Of a stretch of 64,000 nt of DNA, positions 9,893-17,921 are shown piece by piece. The notes under the pieces were generated by a model, which saw only the letters and a program-made list of their open reading frames with translations, was not told the origin of the DNA and ran no database searches. The stretch covers positions 62,001 through 126,000 of the forward strand of contig NZ_FNZU01000002.1 of assembly GCF_900109325.1 (NCBI RefSeq), in the 5' to 3' direction. The stretch's first letter is position 1, and each line of letters opens with the position of its first letter. Origin of the DNA: Alkalibacterium pelagium. Lineage in GTDB: Bacteria > Bacillota > Bacilli > Lactobacillales > Carnobacteriaceae_A. The translations under genes and the position numbers were made by a program.

Positions 9893-11680
9893 CTATGACT
9901 GCAGACCGATATTCTGCAATTCGTACATATCTCTGTATGAACCGCCACGTTCGATCAGTTCGTCATGAGTTCCGCGTTCCACAATATGTCCTTTATCGAG
10001 CACGAGAATCTGATCCGCATCTCGAATGGTTGACAGACGGTGAGCGATCGCCACAGTAGTCCGTCCCTGACGCATACGTTCCAGACCTTCCTGGATGAGC
10101 GACTCCGTCTCTGTATCAATATTTGCTGTGGCCTCATCAAGGATAAGGATTTTAGGGTCCCGGACAATTGTGCTGGCAAATGAGATCAGCTGTTTCTGTC
10201 CACTGGAGAAGCTGGCCCCTCTCTCAACAACCCGTGCATCATATTGACCTGGAAGTTCTTCGATAAACTGATCGGCTTGAACAAATCGTGCCGCTTCAAT
10301 TATCTCCCTATCTGTAATAGCCTGATTCATCAAACGGATGTTGTCTTTAATCGTTCCATAGAACAGGAATGAATCCTGCAGGACCAAGCCAGTACGGTGA
10401 CGCAGCTCCCGCATAGGGAAAGACCTGATGGACTGCCCATCGATCAGCACTTCCCCTTTCTGGAAATCATAGAAACGCATCAATACGTTTATGATTGAAG
10501 ACTTTCCGCTCCCTGTATGTCCCACCAAAGCGATCGTCTCTCCTGGATTTACAGTGAAAGAGATGTCCTTCAGAACATAGTTCTCATCATCATAAGAGAA
10601 GCTTACATTTTTAAACTCTATCTTTCCATTAGTGATCTGTGCTTCAGGATCGTCTTCCTGCTCCGGCACATATTCTTCGTTATCCATAACTGTCAGGATA
10701 CGGCTGCTTGAAACAACGCCATCCTGGAACAGACTCAGACTGTCCATCAGTCGGGTCAGTGGTCTGAAGAAATCATTTGCGTAGGATGTGAAAGCGTAAA
10801 TGATTCCTACTTCGATTGGACTGGTCAGTGCATCGATCCCGAACAGTGCCAGAATCAGAACAACAGCAAGAGTATACAGCATGTTAATGACCGGACTCAA
10901 CAGCAAGGCATTGATTCTTACCATAGAGAAGCGAGAATTGAAATATGACTGGTTTGTCTCTTCAAATTCTTTCTGAAGCCGTTTTTCCTGTCTGAACTGC
11001 TGAATAACTGACATTCCGTTAATGGTTTCTGCCAGCTTTGTGTTCAGCAGGCTAAGCTTGGATTTCATTTCATGGTAAGTGCGTGAACTGTAAACCTGAT
11101 AGAACCGGATAACTAAAAGCAGTACTGGTGCGAAAATTAATATCCACAGGGTGACCGTCACATCGAGCAGGAACATAGCTCCTAGAGAGATGATAACGCC
11201 AAAAACCCCTTGTATGATCGTCAGGAATACATGCCAGAAATCTTTCATTGCTTCAGTATCATTTGTTGCACGCGTAATGATCCACCCTGTAGAGGTCTGA
11301 TCGAAGAATCGCATGCCGAGATTATGAAGTTTGGTAAACAACTGGTGTCTGATATTCTGAACTGTTTTTTCTGAAGCCATATTAAAGATATATAATTCGA
11401 AATACCATACAGTCATTCTGACGATCGTCACACCAAAGTGAAGAGATGCGAAGAAGAGAATCGTCTGAATCGTCACACCGCCGACTGTCAGGTGATCATC
11501 AATGAAAACCTGTATAATACGCGGGAGTGCTGCATTGGTTACTGCAAGGGCTACACTGAAACAAATAGCCAGGATAAACTGATTTCTATAAGGTGAGGCA
11601 AATGTAAGGATGCGTTTCAGTATACGCATCTGTTCGTTAAATGGAATCGTTCGTCTTTTCTGTAGTTCCTGCTGTTCCAT
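9893..11680 (-). CDS. ABC exporter half-transporter, catalytic partner (LmrD-like)
   Basis: This is a 595-residue half-transporter: six membrane segments in the first 330 residues, then a nucleotide-binding domain. Walker A is GHTGSGKSS. The ABC signature is non-canonical, FSSGQKQL. Walker B is ILILDEATA with the catalytic glutamate, and the switch histidine is in AIAHRLS. Together with the partner gene upstream it fits heterodimeric multidrug exporters such as LmrCD or BmrCD: this subunit holds the intact Walker B, and its altered signature serves the partner's defective site. Its ATG shares one base with the stop of the upstream gene. Actual substrates are unknown. Confidence 0.9.
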   Translation of the reverse strand: MEQQELQKRRTIPFNEQMRILKRILTFASPYRNQFILAICFSVALAVTNAALPRIIQVFIDDHLTVGGVTIQTILFFASLHFGVTIVRMTVWYFELYIFNMASEKTVQNIRHQLFTKLHNLGMRFFDQTSTGWIITRATNDTEAMKDFWHVFLTIIQGVFGVIISLGAMFLLDVTVTLWILIFAPVLLLVIRFYQVYSSRTYHEMKSKLSLLNTKLAETINGMSVIQQFRQEKRLQKEFEETNQSYFNSRFSMVRINALLLSPVINMLYTLAVVLILALFGIDALTSPIEVGIIYAFTSYANDFFRPLTRLMDSLSLFQDGVVSSSRILTVMDNEEYVPEQEDDPEAQITNGKIEFKNVSFSYDDENYVLKDISFTVNPGETIALVGHTGSGKSSIINVLMRFYDFQKGEVLIDGQSIRSFPMRELRHRTGLVLQDSFLFYGTIKDNIRLMNQAITDREIIEAARFVQADQFIEELPGQYDARVVERGASFSSGQKQLISFASTIVRDPKILILDEATANIDTETESLIQEGLERMRQGRTTVAIAHRLSTIRDADQILVLDKGHIVERGTHDELIERGGSYRDMYELQNIGLQS

Positions 11681-13431
11681 TAGACCTCTCCCCCTTCCAG
11701 TTCTCTTACCAGCTGCTGCTGTTCATACATGTCCTTATACCATCCGTCCTGCTCAAGCAATGAATTGTGCGTCCCGCGCTCGACAATTTCACCGTCTTCG
11801 ACAACGATGATCTCTTCAGCGTGCATGACTGAGCTTATACGGTGAGCAGCAATGATTGTCGTTTGTCCTCTGCGCAGTTCTTTAAGGCCTGACAGAATAC
11901 TTTCCTCAGTCTTCGCATCAACAGCCGACAGTGAATCATCAAGAATCATCAGCTCCGGATTGATAAGAATAGCCCGTGCAATCGAAATACGCTGTTTCTG
12001 CCCTCCGGAAAGTGAAACGCCCCGCTCACCTACTTCTGTGTCATAGCCGTTCGGCATGGCAAGAATATCTTCGTGTATATCAGCAAGTTTAGCTGCTGCT
12101 TCAACAGCTTCCTGAGACAATGATGGATCTGCAAACCGGATATTCTCTCTGATTGTATCCGAGAATAGATAGTTGTCCTGAGGCACATAGCCGATATGTT
12201 TTAACAACGCGTCAAGGGTGTAATCACGGATATCATATCCGCCATACCTGATCCGGCCCTTATACCCATCGTATTCTCTGAGTAAAAGCTTGAGAATCGT
12301 TGTCTTCCCTGCTCCGGTTTTACCAACGACACCTAGAGTCCCGCCAGCTTCAAGAGTAAAATGGATGTTTTTAAGGGTGGTTCCTTCTTCATCAGGATAA
12401 GAAAAGGAATCGAGTTCAAATGACAGTTCTCCTGTAACAGGTCTGTCTATCGCGCCTTGACGTTCCACTATCGAGGTCTCTTCTCTAAGCAGGTTTTCGA
12501 TCCGGTCATAACTGGCCGATCCTCTTTCGATAATATTAAACAGACGTCCAATAGCAAACATCGGCCATACAAGCATGCCGATGTAATTTATAAACGTTAC
12601 AAAATCACCGACAGATATTTCTCCGCCTGAAATCAGCCAGCCTCCTACGAGTATCGTCAGGAAGTATGAAATCCCCATGATAAAGGTAATCGCCGGATCA
12701 AATAGTGAGTCGATTTTGTATACTGACCTGTTCTTTTCAACGACATTGTCAGTCTGCTTAGAAAACTGTTCTATGTCCTCTTTTTCCTGTCCAAAAGTCT
12801 TGATGACCTTGATTCCCTGAATACTCTCCTGAACCTTATCATTCAGATGCGAGAAAGCGGCCTGAGCGTCTCTGAATCTCAAGTGAAGCTTTTGTCCGAG
12901 CACCCGTGAGGTCATGGCTAGTAAAGGAAGCGGAATGATTGCCAGCAGAGTCAGGCGCCAGTCTACAATAAAAATCATAGCCAGTAAAGTTGTCAGACCG
13001 ACACTGATTGCATCAGCCATCGTAAGGATTCCTCCACCAGCGACCATTCTCAGACCACGGAGGTCATTTGTTGCATGAGCCATCAAGTCTCCAGTGCGGT
13101 ATTTCTGAAAGAACTCATTGTCCATATTTGTGAAATGGTCGAATAGCTGCTTGCGCACAATCTGTTCGAGTTTTGCTGCGTTTCCCCATATACGCACGCG
13201 CCATAAATACCTCAAAACATACTGACCGATTGCAGTGGAAGCCAGAATCAGCAGCCACGTAAGCAGAGATTCCTGTGTAATTATACCCATTTCGATTTCA
13301 TCGACTACAATACCTATAATTCTTGGTGGAATCAGCTGGAGCAGCGCTACGATGATCAGCGCACCTATTCCTACCAGATAGGATTTTTTCTCCTGTTTGA
13401 AAAACCAGCTTAGTCGTTTAAATATCCCCAT
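11680..13431 (-). CDS. ABC exporter half-transporter, degenerate-site partner (LmrC-like)
   Basis: The product is a half-transporter of 583 residues from the ATG at 13431 (MGIFKRLSWFFKQ). That start is chosen because AGGAG lies 8-12 bases before it; the longer frame has no ribosome site. It has six membrane helices, then Walker A GKTGAGKTT, a canonical signature LSGGQKQRIS, and Walker B MILDDSLSAVD. Asp replaces the catalytic Glu, which marks the non-hydrolysing site of asymmetric heterodimers. The first gene of the pair, it is controlled by a palindromic operator 38 bases upstream. Function as a drug or lipid exporter is inferred from the family. Confidence 0.9.
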   Translation of the reverse strand: MGIFKRLSWFFKQEKKSYLVGIGALIIVALLQLIPPRIIGIVVDEIEMGIITQESLLTWLLILASTAIGQYVLRYLWRVRIWGNAAKLEQIVRKQLFDHFTNMDNEFFQKYRTGDLMAHATNDLRGLRMVAGGGILTMADAISVGLTTLLAMIFIVDWRLTLLAIIPLPLLAMTSRVLGQKLHLRFRDAQAAFSHLNDKVQESIQGIKVIKTFGQEKEDIEQFSKQTDNVVEKNRSVYKIDSLFDPAITFIMGISYFLTILVGGWLISGGEISVGDFVTFINYIGMLVWPMFAIGRLFNIIERGSASYDRIENLLREETSIVERQGAIDRPVTGELSFELDSFSYPDEEGTTLKNIHFTLEAGGTLGVVGKTGAGKTTILKLLLREYDGYKGRIRYGGYDIRDYTLDALLKHIGYVPQDNYLFSDTIRENIRFADPSLSQEAVEAAAKLADIHEDILAMPNGYDTEVGERGVSLSGGQKQRISIARAILINPELMILDDSLSAVDAKTEESILSGLKELRRGQTTIIAAHRISSVMHAEEIIVVEDGEIVERGTHNSLLEQDGWYKDMYEQQQLVRELEGGEV

Positions 13432-13468
13432 ATTGTCGTCTCCTATTAGCTTAGTCGATTGTGAAAGC

Positions 13469-13489
13469 AATATGACATATTGTCATATT
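13469..13489. promoter_or_regulatory. Perfect palindromic operator upstream of the ABC exporter
   Basis: AATATGACA (13469-13477) and TGTCATATT (13481-13489) are exact inverted repeats separated by 3 bases. On the minus strand the site lies between a TTAACA -35-like and a CATATT -10-like hexamer spaced 16 bases apart, so a bound repressor would block RNA polymerase. Such sites usually bind MarR, PadR, TetR or GntR family dimers. No regulator gene is adjacent. Confidence 0.75.
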
Positions 13490-13534
13490 GTGTTAAATGT
13501 TAACGGACAGCATTTCGGTCTGTCCGTCCATTAC

Positions 13535-13777
13535 TTACTTTTTCTTTTTATTTTTTGCGCTCTTCTGTTGAGATTTCATCTGGCTCATCATCTGATTAAT
13601 CTTCCGTTCGGAAGGTTTCTGACCCATTTGAAGCATCATCATACGCAGCATGTTTTCGTCGATTGGCGGATTTTTTTCAAAGTAGTCCATCATATACTTT
13701 CTCGCAATAAAGAATCCTCCGACCAGCCCGGCGATTAGAGCTATAATAATTAGTACAATAGCAAGTCCTGTGCTCAT
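13535..13777 (-). CDS. yneF: YneF family small membrane protein
   Basis: This is an 80-residue protein of unknown function conserved in Firmicutes. It has one N-terminal transmembrane segment ([20 protein letters not shown]) and then a cytosolic tail with [20 protein letters not shown] and a Lys-rich end, as in B. subtilis YneF. The start at 13777 is set by AAAGGAG 9 bases before the ATG. A frame starting six codons upstream lacks one. It lies downstream of tkt on the same strand but beyond the tkt terminator, matching the B. subtilis order ynzC-tkt-yneF. Confidence 0.9.
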   Translation of the reverse strand: MSTGLAIVLIIIALIAGLVGGFFIARKYMMDYFEKNPPIDENMLRMMMLQMGQKPSERKINQMMSQMKSQQKSAKNKKKK

Positions 13778-14101
13778 CTTGTTCACTCCTTTCAAATAAT
13801 CGATACTGTAACCATACAGCAGACATAGACATATCTGCTCACTGAACTATTTTACACAATAAACGTGGAGAAATAAACCTTTATATGTTAAAAACCCATT
13901 TTATACTACTAATAGACGGAAACCCTGAAAAACAGATGAAGCCGTCCCTAATACTTTGTCGTGCCAATACACCTGTGCTCTACCTCATGTTCAGTCTAAT
14001 TCAGCCTGAAACTAAGTTGCAGACTGAATTGAATCACAAGCATATACACTGTATTCATGAATTTAATACACGTACTACGTTCGCTCTATTTCACAGCAGA
14101 C
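13778..14101. other. Non-coding spacer between tkt terminator and yneF, with inverted repeats
   Basis: No supported gene lies here. A plus-strand frame of 90 codons has no ribosome site and runs through the tkt terminator. TTCAGTCT (13990-13997) and AGACTGAA (14021-14028) are exact inverted repeats, and a smaller palindrome TTCAGCCTGAA (14000-14010) lies between them. AGCAGA and TCTGCT near 13818-13838 form another weak dyad close to yneF. Function is unknown. Confidence 0.5.
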
Positions 14102-14138
14102 AAAAAGCCCCTTGTAATCCAGCAGGAATACAGGGGCT
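14102..14138 (-). terminator. Terminator after tkt
   Basis: On the minus strand AGCCCCTGTA pairs with TACAAGGGGCT (one bulge), followed by TTTTT. It lies 20 bases after the tkt stop codon. Confidence 0.85.
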
Positions 14139-14158
14139 ATTAGGAATATTTGTTTAGA

Positions 14159-16156
14159 TTACTTCATTGAAAGATACGTATTGACAACATTTTCAGGAGT
14201 AAATCCGTAAGCTTCAACAACAGCTTCACCATTACCACTTGCTCCGAATTTGTCGATCGCAAGAATCTTACCTTCAGGTCCAGCATATCGGTGCCAGCCG
14301 AATGGAGATCCCATTTCGATAGCCACTCTGTTTTTAACAGCAGCTGGAAGAACTGATTCCTTGTACTCATCAGACTGAAGTTCGAACAGATCAAAACTTG
14401 GCATAGAGACAACTGATACATCGTGTCCCTGTGCTTTCAGCTCTTTCTGTGCTTCAACAGCTAATGTTACTTCAGATCCAGTAGCAATCAGGATACCATC
14501 AGGTGTGTCGTTCTCAGACGGAGAAAGGACATACGCACCTTTCTTGACATTCTGTCTCGCTGATTCCTTAGTTCCAGGAAGAACAGGAAGATTCTGACGA
14601 GTCAGCACAAGCATAGTTGGACGGTTAGTTGATGTAACAGCCACTTCCCATGCTGCAGCTACTTCGTTACCGTCAGCCGGACGAAGAACAGTCAGATTGT
14701 GCATTCCTCTGAAGCTGGACAGCTGCTCTACAGGTTCGTGAGTCGGTCCGTCTTCACCTACAGCAATTGAGTCATGTGTCATGACATAGATAGCCGGGAT
14801 TTCAGAAAGTGCAGCCAGACGTACAGCTGGTCTCAGATAATCCGTGAATACGAAGAAAGTAGCAACATAAGATTTCGTTCCACCATGAAGCAGAATACCG
14901 TTTAATGCAGCTGTCATGGCAAATTCTCTTACGCCGTACCAGATGTTGCGTCCATCATACTGACCAGCCTGGAAGTCTTCAACACCACTGATCATGGTTT
15001 TGTTCGATCCTGACAAGTCGGCAGATCCACCCCAGAAGTTAGGGACAGCTTTAGCAATAGCATTCAGCACTTTTCCGCTGTAGTTACGTGTTGCATCTGC
15101 TCCGTCTTCTTCAGAGAATGAAGGCAGTTCAGCATCCCAGCCTTCTGGAAGCTCTCCAGATAAAGCCTGGTCGAACTGGTTCGCAAGTTCACCATTAGCA
15201 CTGCGGTATTCATCAAGTAGACTGTTCCACTTGTCTTCTAGCTCCTGACCTTTATCGATCATGTGTTCTTTGAATCGCTTAGTGACTTCTTCAGGTACGT
15301 AGAAATCTTCGCCTTCCCAGCCATATGCTTTCTTGGCAGCTTCTACCCCTTCAGGTCCAAGTGGTGCACCGTGTACATTGTGCGTACCGGCATTTGTTGC
15401 TCCGAATCCGATGACCGTTTTGATTTCGATAAGTGTTGGTTTATCGGTAGACTCTTTAGCTTTAGTTATTGCAGCATCGATGGCTTCTAAATCGTTTCCA
15501 TCTTCTACTAGAATATGTTCCCATCCGTAAGCCTCAAAACGCATGCCTACATTTTCAGTAAATGCTTTTGAAGTCGGTCCATCAAGCTGGATATCGTTGG
15601 AATCGTAAAGCATGATCAGTTTACCTAATTTCAAGTGACCAGCCAGCGAAGCAGCTTCCTGAGAAACACCTTCCTGAAGGTCTCCGTCTCCACATAGTGC
15701 ATAAGTATAGTGGTCAACGATGTTGTAGTCACCTTTATTGTAGGTTGCGGACAGGTGTGCTTCTGCCATTGCCATTCCTACTGCATTAGCTACGCCCTGA
15801 CCTAGAGGACCAGTAGTTGCTTCGACACCATCTGTGATATGCACTTCAGGGTGTCCCGGTGTATTCCCTTCCAATTGACGGAAGTTTTTAAGGTCATCAA
15901 TAGACACGTTATAGCCTGATAGATGAAGGAGGCTGTATAATAGCATAGATCCGTGTCCTGCTGAAAGGACAAAACGGTCTCTATTGAACCATCTCGAATT
16001 TTTCGGATTAGCATTTAGGTGACGGGTCCATAATGTATATGCCATAGGAGCTGCTCCCATAGGTAACCCTGGGTGACCTGAATTGGCTGCCTGTACTCCA
16101 TCAATACTTAATGTACGGATCGTATCGACGGCCATTTGATCTGTTTTATCGAACAA
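14159..16156 (-). CDS. tkt: Transketolase
   Basis: Transketolase is the thiamine-diphosphate enzyme of the non-oxidative pentose phosphate pathway, moving two-carbon units between sugar phosphates. The 665-residue protein shows [16 protein letters not shown] near the start, the ThDP motif [13 protein letters not shown] to [11 protein letters not shown], the pyrimidine domain with [14 protein letters not shown], and a C-terminal domain. The best start is TTG at 16156, with AAAGGG about 10 bases upstream, because the next ATG (codon 8) lacks a ribosome site and would cut into the conserved N-terminus. Its neighbours ynzC and lexA follow the Bacillus arrangement. Confidence 0.96.
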   Translation of the reverse strand: MFDKTDQMAVDTIRTLSIDGVQAANSGHPGLPMGAAPMAYTLWTRHLNANPKNSRWFNRDRFVLSAGHGSMLLYSLLHLSGYNVSIDDLKNFRQLEGNTPGHPEVHITDGVEATTGPLGQGVANAVGMAMAEAHLSATYNKGDYNIVDHYTYALCGDGDLQEGVSQEAASLAGHLKLGKLIMLYDSNDIQLDGPTSKAFTENVGMRFEAYGWEHILVEDGNDLEAIDAAITKAKESTDKPTLIEIKTVIGFGATNAGTHNVHGAPLGPEGVEAAKKAYGWEGEDFYVPEEVTKRFKEHMIDKGQELEDKWNSLLDEYRSANGELANQFDQALSGELPEGWDAELPSFSEEDGADATRNYSGKVLNAIAKAVPNFWGGSADLSGSNKTMISGVEDFQAGQYDGRNIWYGVREFAMTAALNGILLHGGTKSYVATFFVFTDYLRPAVRLAALSEIPAIYVMTHDSIAVGEDGPTHEPVEQLSSFRGMHNLTVLRPADGNEVAAAWEVAVTSTNRPTMLVLTRQNLPVLPGTKESARQNVKKGAYVLSPSENDTPDGILIATGSEVTLAVEAQKELKAQGHDVSVVSMPSFDLFELQSDEYKESVLPAAVKNRVAIEMGSPFGWHRYAGPEGKILAIDKFGASGNGEAVVEAYGFTPENVVNTYLSMK

Positions 16157-16262
16157 TGAACTTCAACCCTTTCGTTTGTTTAAAATTTAAACTTACTATG
16201 TTATTGTACTATTTTTAGCGCTTTATTTCAATCAATTCTGCAGTTATTACGAATGAGTCTGT

Positions 16263-16508
16263 TTATTTATCCCGGCCATGCAAGCCTTTTTCTTTCTGAA
16301 TCTCTTTCACTTTATCTGGTGTGACATCATTTCCGTCGGGATCCACAACTTTCATCCCTTCGATCTGATTCTTCATGCCGGACCTGAAAGCTTGGATATA
16401 CTCTTCTCTCAATGATTTCTGTTCATCTTTTTCTTCCTGAGACAGACCCTCACTTCTTTCTTTTCTTACGAGTTCGTTAATTCTGTCCAGTTTTTTCTTT
16501 TCTAACAT
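16263..16508 (-). CDS. ynzC: DUF896 (YnzC-type) small cytosolic protein
   Basis: This is an 81-residue, highly charged, helical protein of the DUF896/UPF0291 family: LDRINELVRKERSEGLS, then EEKDEQKSLREEYIQAFR and a C-terminal tail LHGRDK. In B. subtilis ynzC lies in the LexA-controlled yneA-yneB-ynzC operon, and other members lie beside lexA. Here it lies next to and divergent from lexA, about 100 bases before tkt. The two LexA boxes are nearer to lexA. A GAGGAGG-like site precedes the ATG. Molecular function is unknown. Confidence 0.9.
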   Translation of the reverse strand: MLEKKKLDRINELVRKERSEGLSQEEKDEQKSLREEYIQAFRSGMKNQIEGMKVVDPDGNDVTPDKVKEIQKEKGLHGRDK

Positions 16509-16614
16509 AGAATCCTCCTCAGTTCTCTATTCTTGCAAGTCCTACACCTTATATCATAACATTCCTGGATAAAAAGTGGTAGATAAGATTCGGTTGGAAC
16601 ATGCTTCCTTTATT

Positions 16615-16676
16615 CGAACATCCGTTTGAATTAGCGCCTGCCCTATGCTATACTGATAACAATAGAACAGTTGTTC
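16615..16676 (+). promoter_or_regulatory. lexA promoter with two LexA (SOS) boxes
   Basis: A vegetative promoter, TTGAAT (16626-16631) with 17 bases to TATACT (16649-16654), is flanked by two boxes. CGAACATCCGTTTG (16615-16628) overlaps the -35. GAACAGTTGTTC (16665-16676) is a perfect palindrome just after the start point. Both match the Gram-positive pattern CGAAC-N4-GTTCG closely, so LexA should repress its own gene. Confidence 0.85.
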
Positions 16677-16708
16677 ATTTAAATAATTTCGAAAGTGAGG
16701 GTGAGTAA

Positions 16709-17341
16709 ATGACCACTAGAGGCCGTAAAGGTGAAAAACAAATTGAAATTTTACAATATATATATAACCAGGTGAAAAAGAAAGGGTATCCTCCCACTGT
16801 AAGAGAAATTGGGATGGCGACAGCTCTCTCTTCAACATCTACAGTTCATGGACATTTAGCACGTCTTGAAAAAAATGGATTCATCCTTAGAGACCCCTCA
16901 AAACCAAGAGCGATTGAGTTCACTAAAGCCGGATTGGATAAACTGGGAATAGATGAACAAGACAAAATACCGCTTTTAGGAGTAGTCACTGCCGGAGAAC
17001 CCATCCTTGCCATCGAGGAAGCCACAGATTACTTCCCTATTCCAAATGATTTGGAACTGGACAGAGGCAATCTATTCATGCTGACTATTCGTGGAGATAG
17101 TATGATGAATGTTGGTATTCTAGACGGCGATCAGGTCATAGTCAGAAAACAGGAAAGTGCAAGTAATGGAGATATCGTCATCGCCATGACCGAAGATGAT
17201 GAAGCAACATGTAAACGATTCTTTAAAGAAAAGAATCATATCAGACTTCAGCCTGAAAATGATGCTCTTGACCCTATCATCCTCAATGATGTAAAAATTC
17301 TTGGAAAAGTTATTTCTTTATATAGAAGCCATATATTCTAA
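16709..17341 (+). CDS. lexA: LexA repressor of the SOS response
   Basis: LexA is a dimeric repressor that cleaves itself when RecA filaments form after DNA damage. The 210-residue protein has an N-terminal winged helix ([16 protein letters not shown] then [16 protein letters not shown], about 27-58). The self-cleavage bond is Ala95-Gly96 in GVVTAGEP, the catalytic serine is Ser131 in [10 protein letters not shown], and Lys169 is in ATCKRF. All catalytic residues are present, so it should be active. Two LexA boxes upstream indicate autorepression. It ends at a bidirectional terminator shared with apt. Confidence 0.97.
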   Translation: MTTRGRKGEKQIEILQYIYNQVKKKGYPPTVREIGMATALSSTSTVHGHLARLEKNGFILRDPSKPRAIEFTKAGLDKLGIDEQDKIPLLGVVTAGEPILAIEEATDYFPIPNDLELDRGNLFMLTIRGDSMMNVGILDGDQVIVRKQESASNGDIVIAMTEDDEATCKRFFKEKNHIRLQPENDALDPIILNDVKILGKVISLYRSHIF

Positions 17342-17373
17342 AAAAACCCCCTTCTCACTCGAGAGGGGGTTTT
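17341..17373. terminator. Bidirectional terminator between lexA and apt
   Basis: AAAACCCCCT and AGAGGGGGTTTT (17343-17373) form a GC-rich stem with A and T runs on both sides, placed between convergent lexA and apt. Confidence 0.92.
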
Positions 17374-17379
17374 CAGTAT

Positions 17380-17892
17380 TTAGTAAGTCATTAATTTAAA
17401 GATATCATAACCTTCTATTTTATCTCGACCTTTTAAATCAGCCAGTTCAATAAAGAATGCTGCGCCGACAACTTCTCCACCAAGCTTTTCTACAAGCTCG
17501 ATTGTTGCAGCTATAGTTCCTCCTGTGGCAAGCAAGTCGTCTGTGATCAGCACTTTCTGACCTGGTTTGATTGCATCTTTATGAAGCTGCAGGATATCAT
17601 TGCCGTATTCAAGTCCGTAACTCACTTCGACGGTTTCTCTTGGCAACTTCCCTTTTTTACGGCAGGGAGCAAATCCGATTCCCAGTTCGTTGGCCACAGG
17701 GCAGCCTACGATGAAGCCTCTAGCTTCAGGGCCAACAATCATTTCGACCCCTTTTCCTTTTGCATATTCAACGATCTGTCTGGTTGCTTCTTTATACGCT
17801 TCGCCATCTGCCATTAGTGGAGAAATATCTCTAAATACAATCCCCTCTTCAGGAAAGTCAGGCACATCAGCAATATATTGTTTAAAATCCAT
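17380..17892 (-). CDS. apt: Adenine phosphoribosyltransferase
   Basis: Apt salvages adenine by joining it to PRPP to make AMP. The 170-residue cytosolic enzyme has [17 protein letters not shown], the [14 protein letters not shown] block, and the PRPP-binding loop [13 protein letters not shown], all typical. It lies 29 bases downstream of recJ on the same strand, as in Bacillus and many Lactobacillales, so recJ-apt is probably one transcript ending at the lexA/apt terminator. Confidence 0.97.
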   Translation of the reverse strand: MDFKQYIADVPDFPEEGIVFRDISPLMADGEAYKEATRQIVEYAKGKGVEMIVGPEARGFIVGCPVANELGIGFAPCRKKGKLPRETVEVSYGLEYGNDILQLHKDAIKPGQKVLITDDLLATGGTIAATIELVEKLGGEVVGAAFFIELADLKGRDKIEGYDIFKLMTY

Positions 17893-17921
17893 TTATAATC
17901 CTCCGTTATGTTTGCACATAC

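Noticed and set aside
13885-14157. Plus-strand frame of 90 codons in the tkt-yneF spacer
   Set aside because: No ribosome site, no recognisable protein pattern, and it runs through the tkt terminator.
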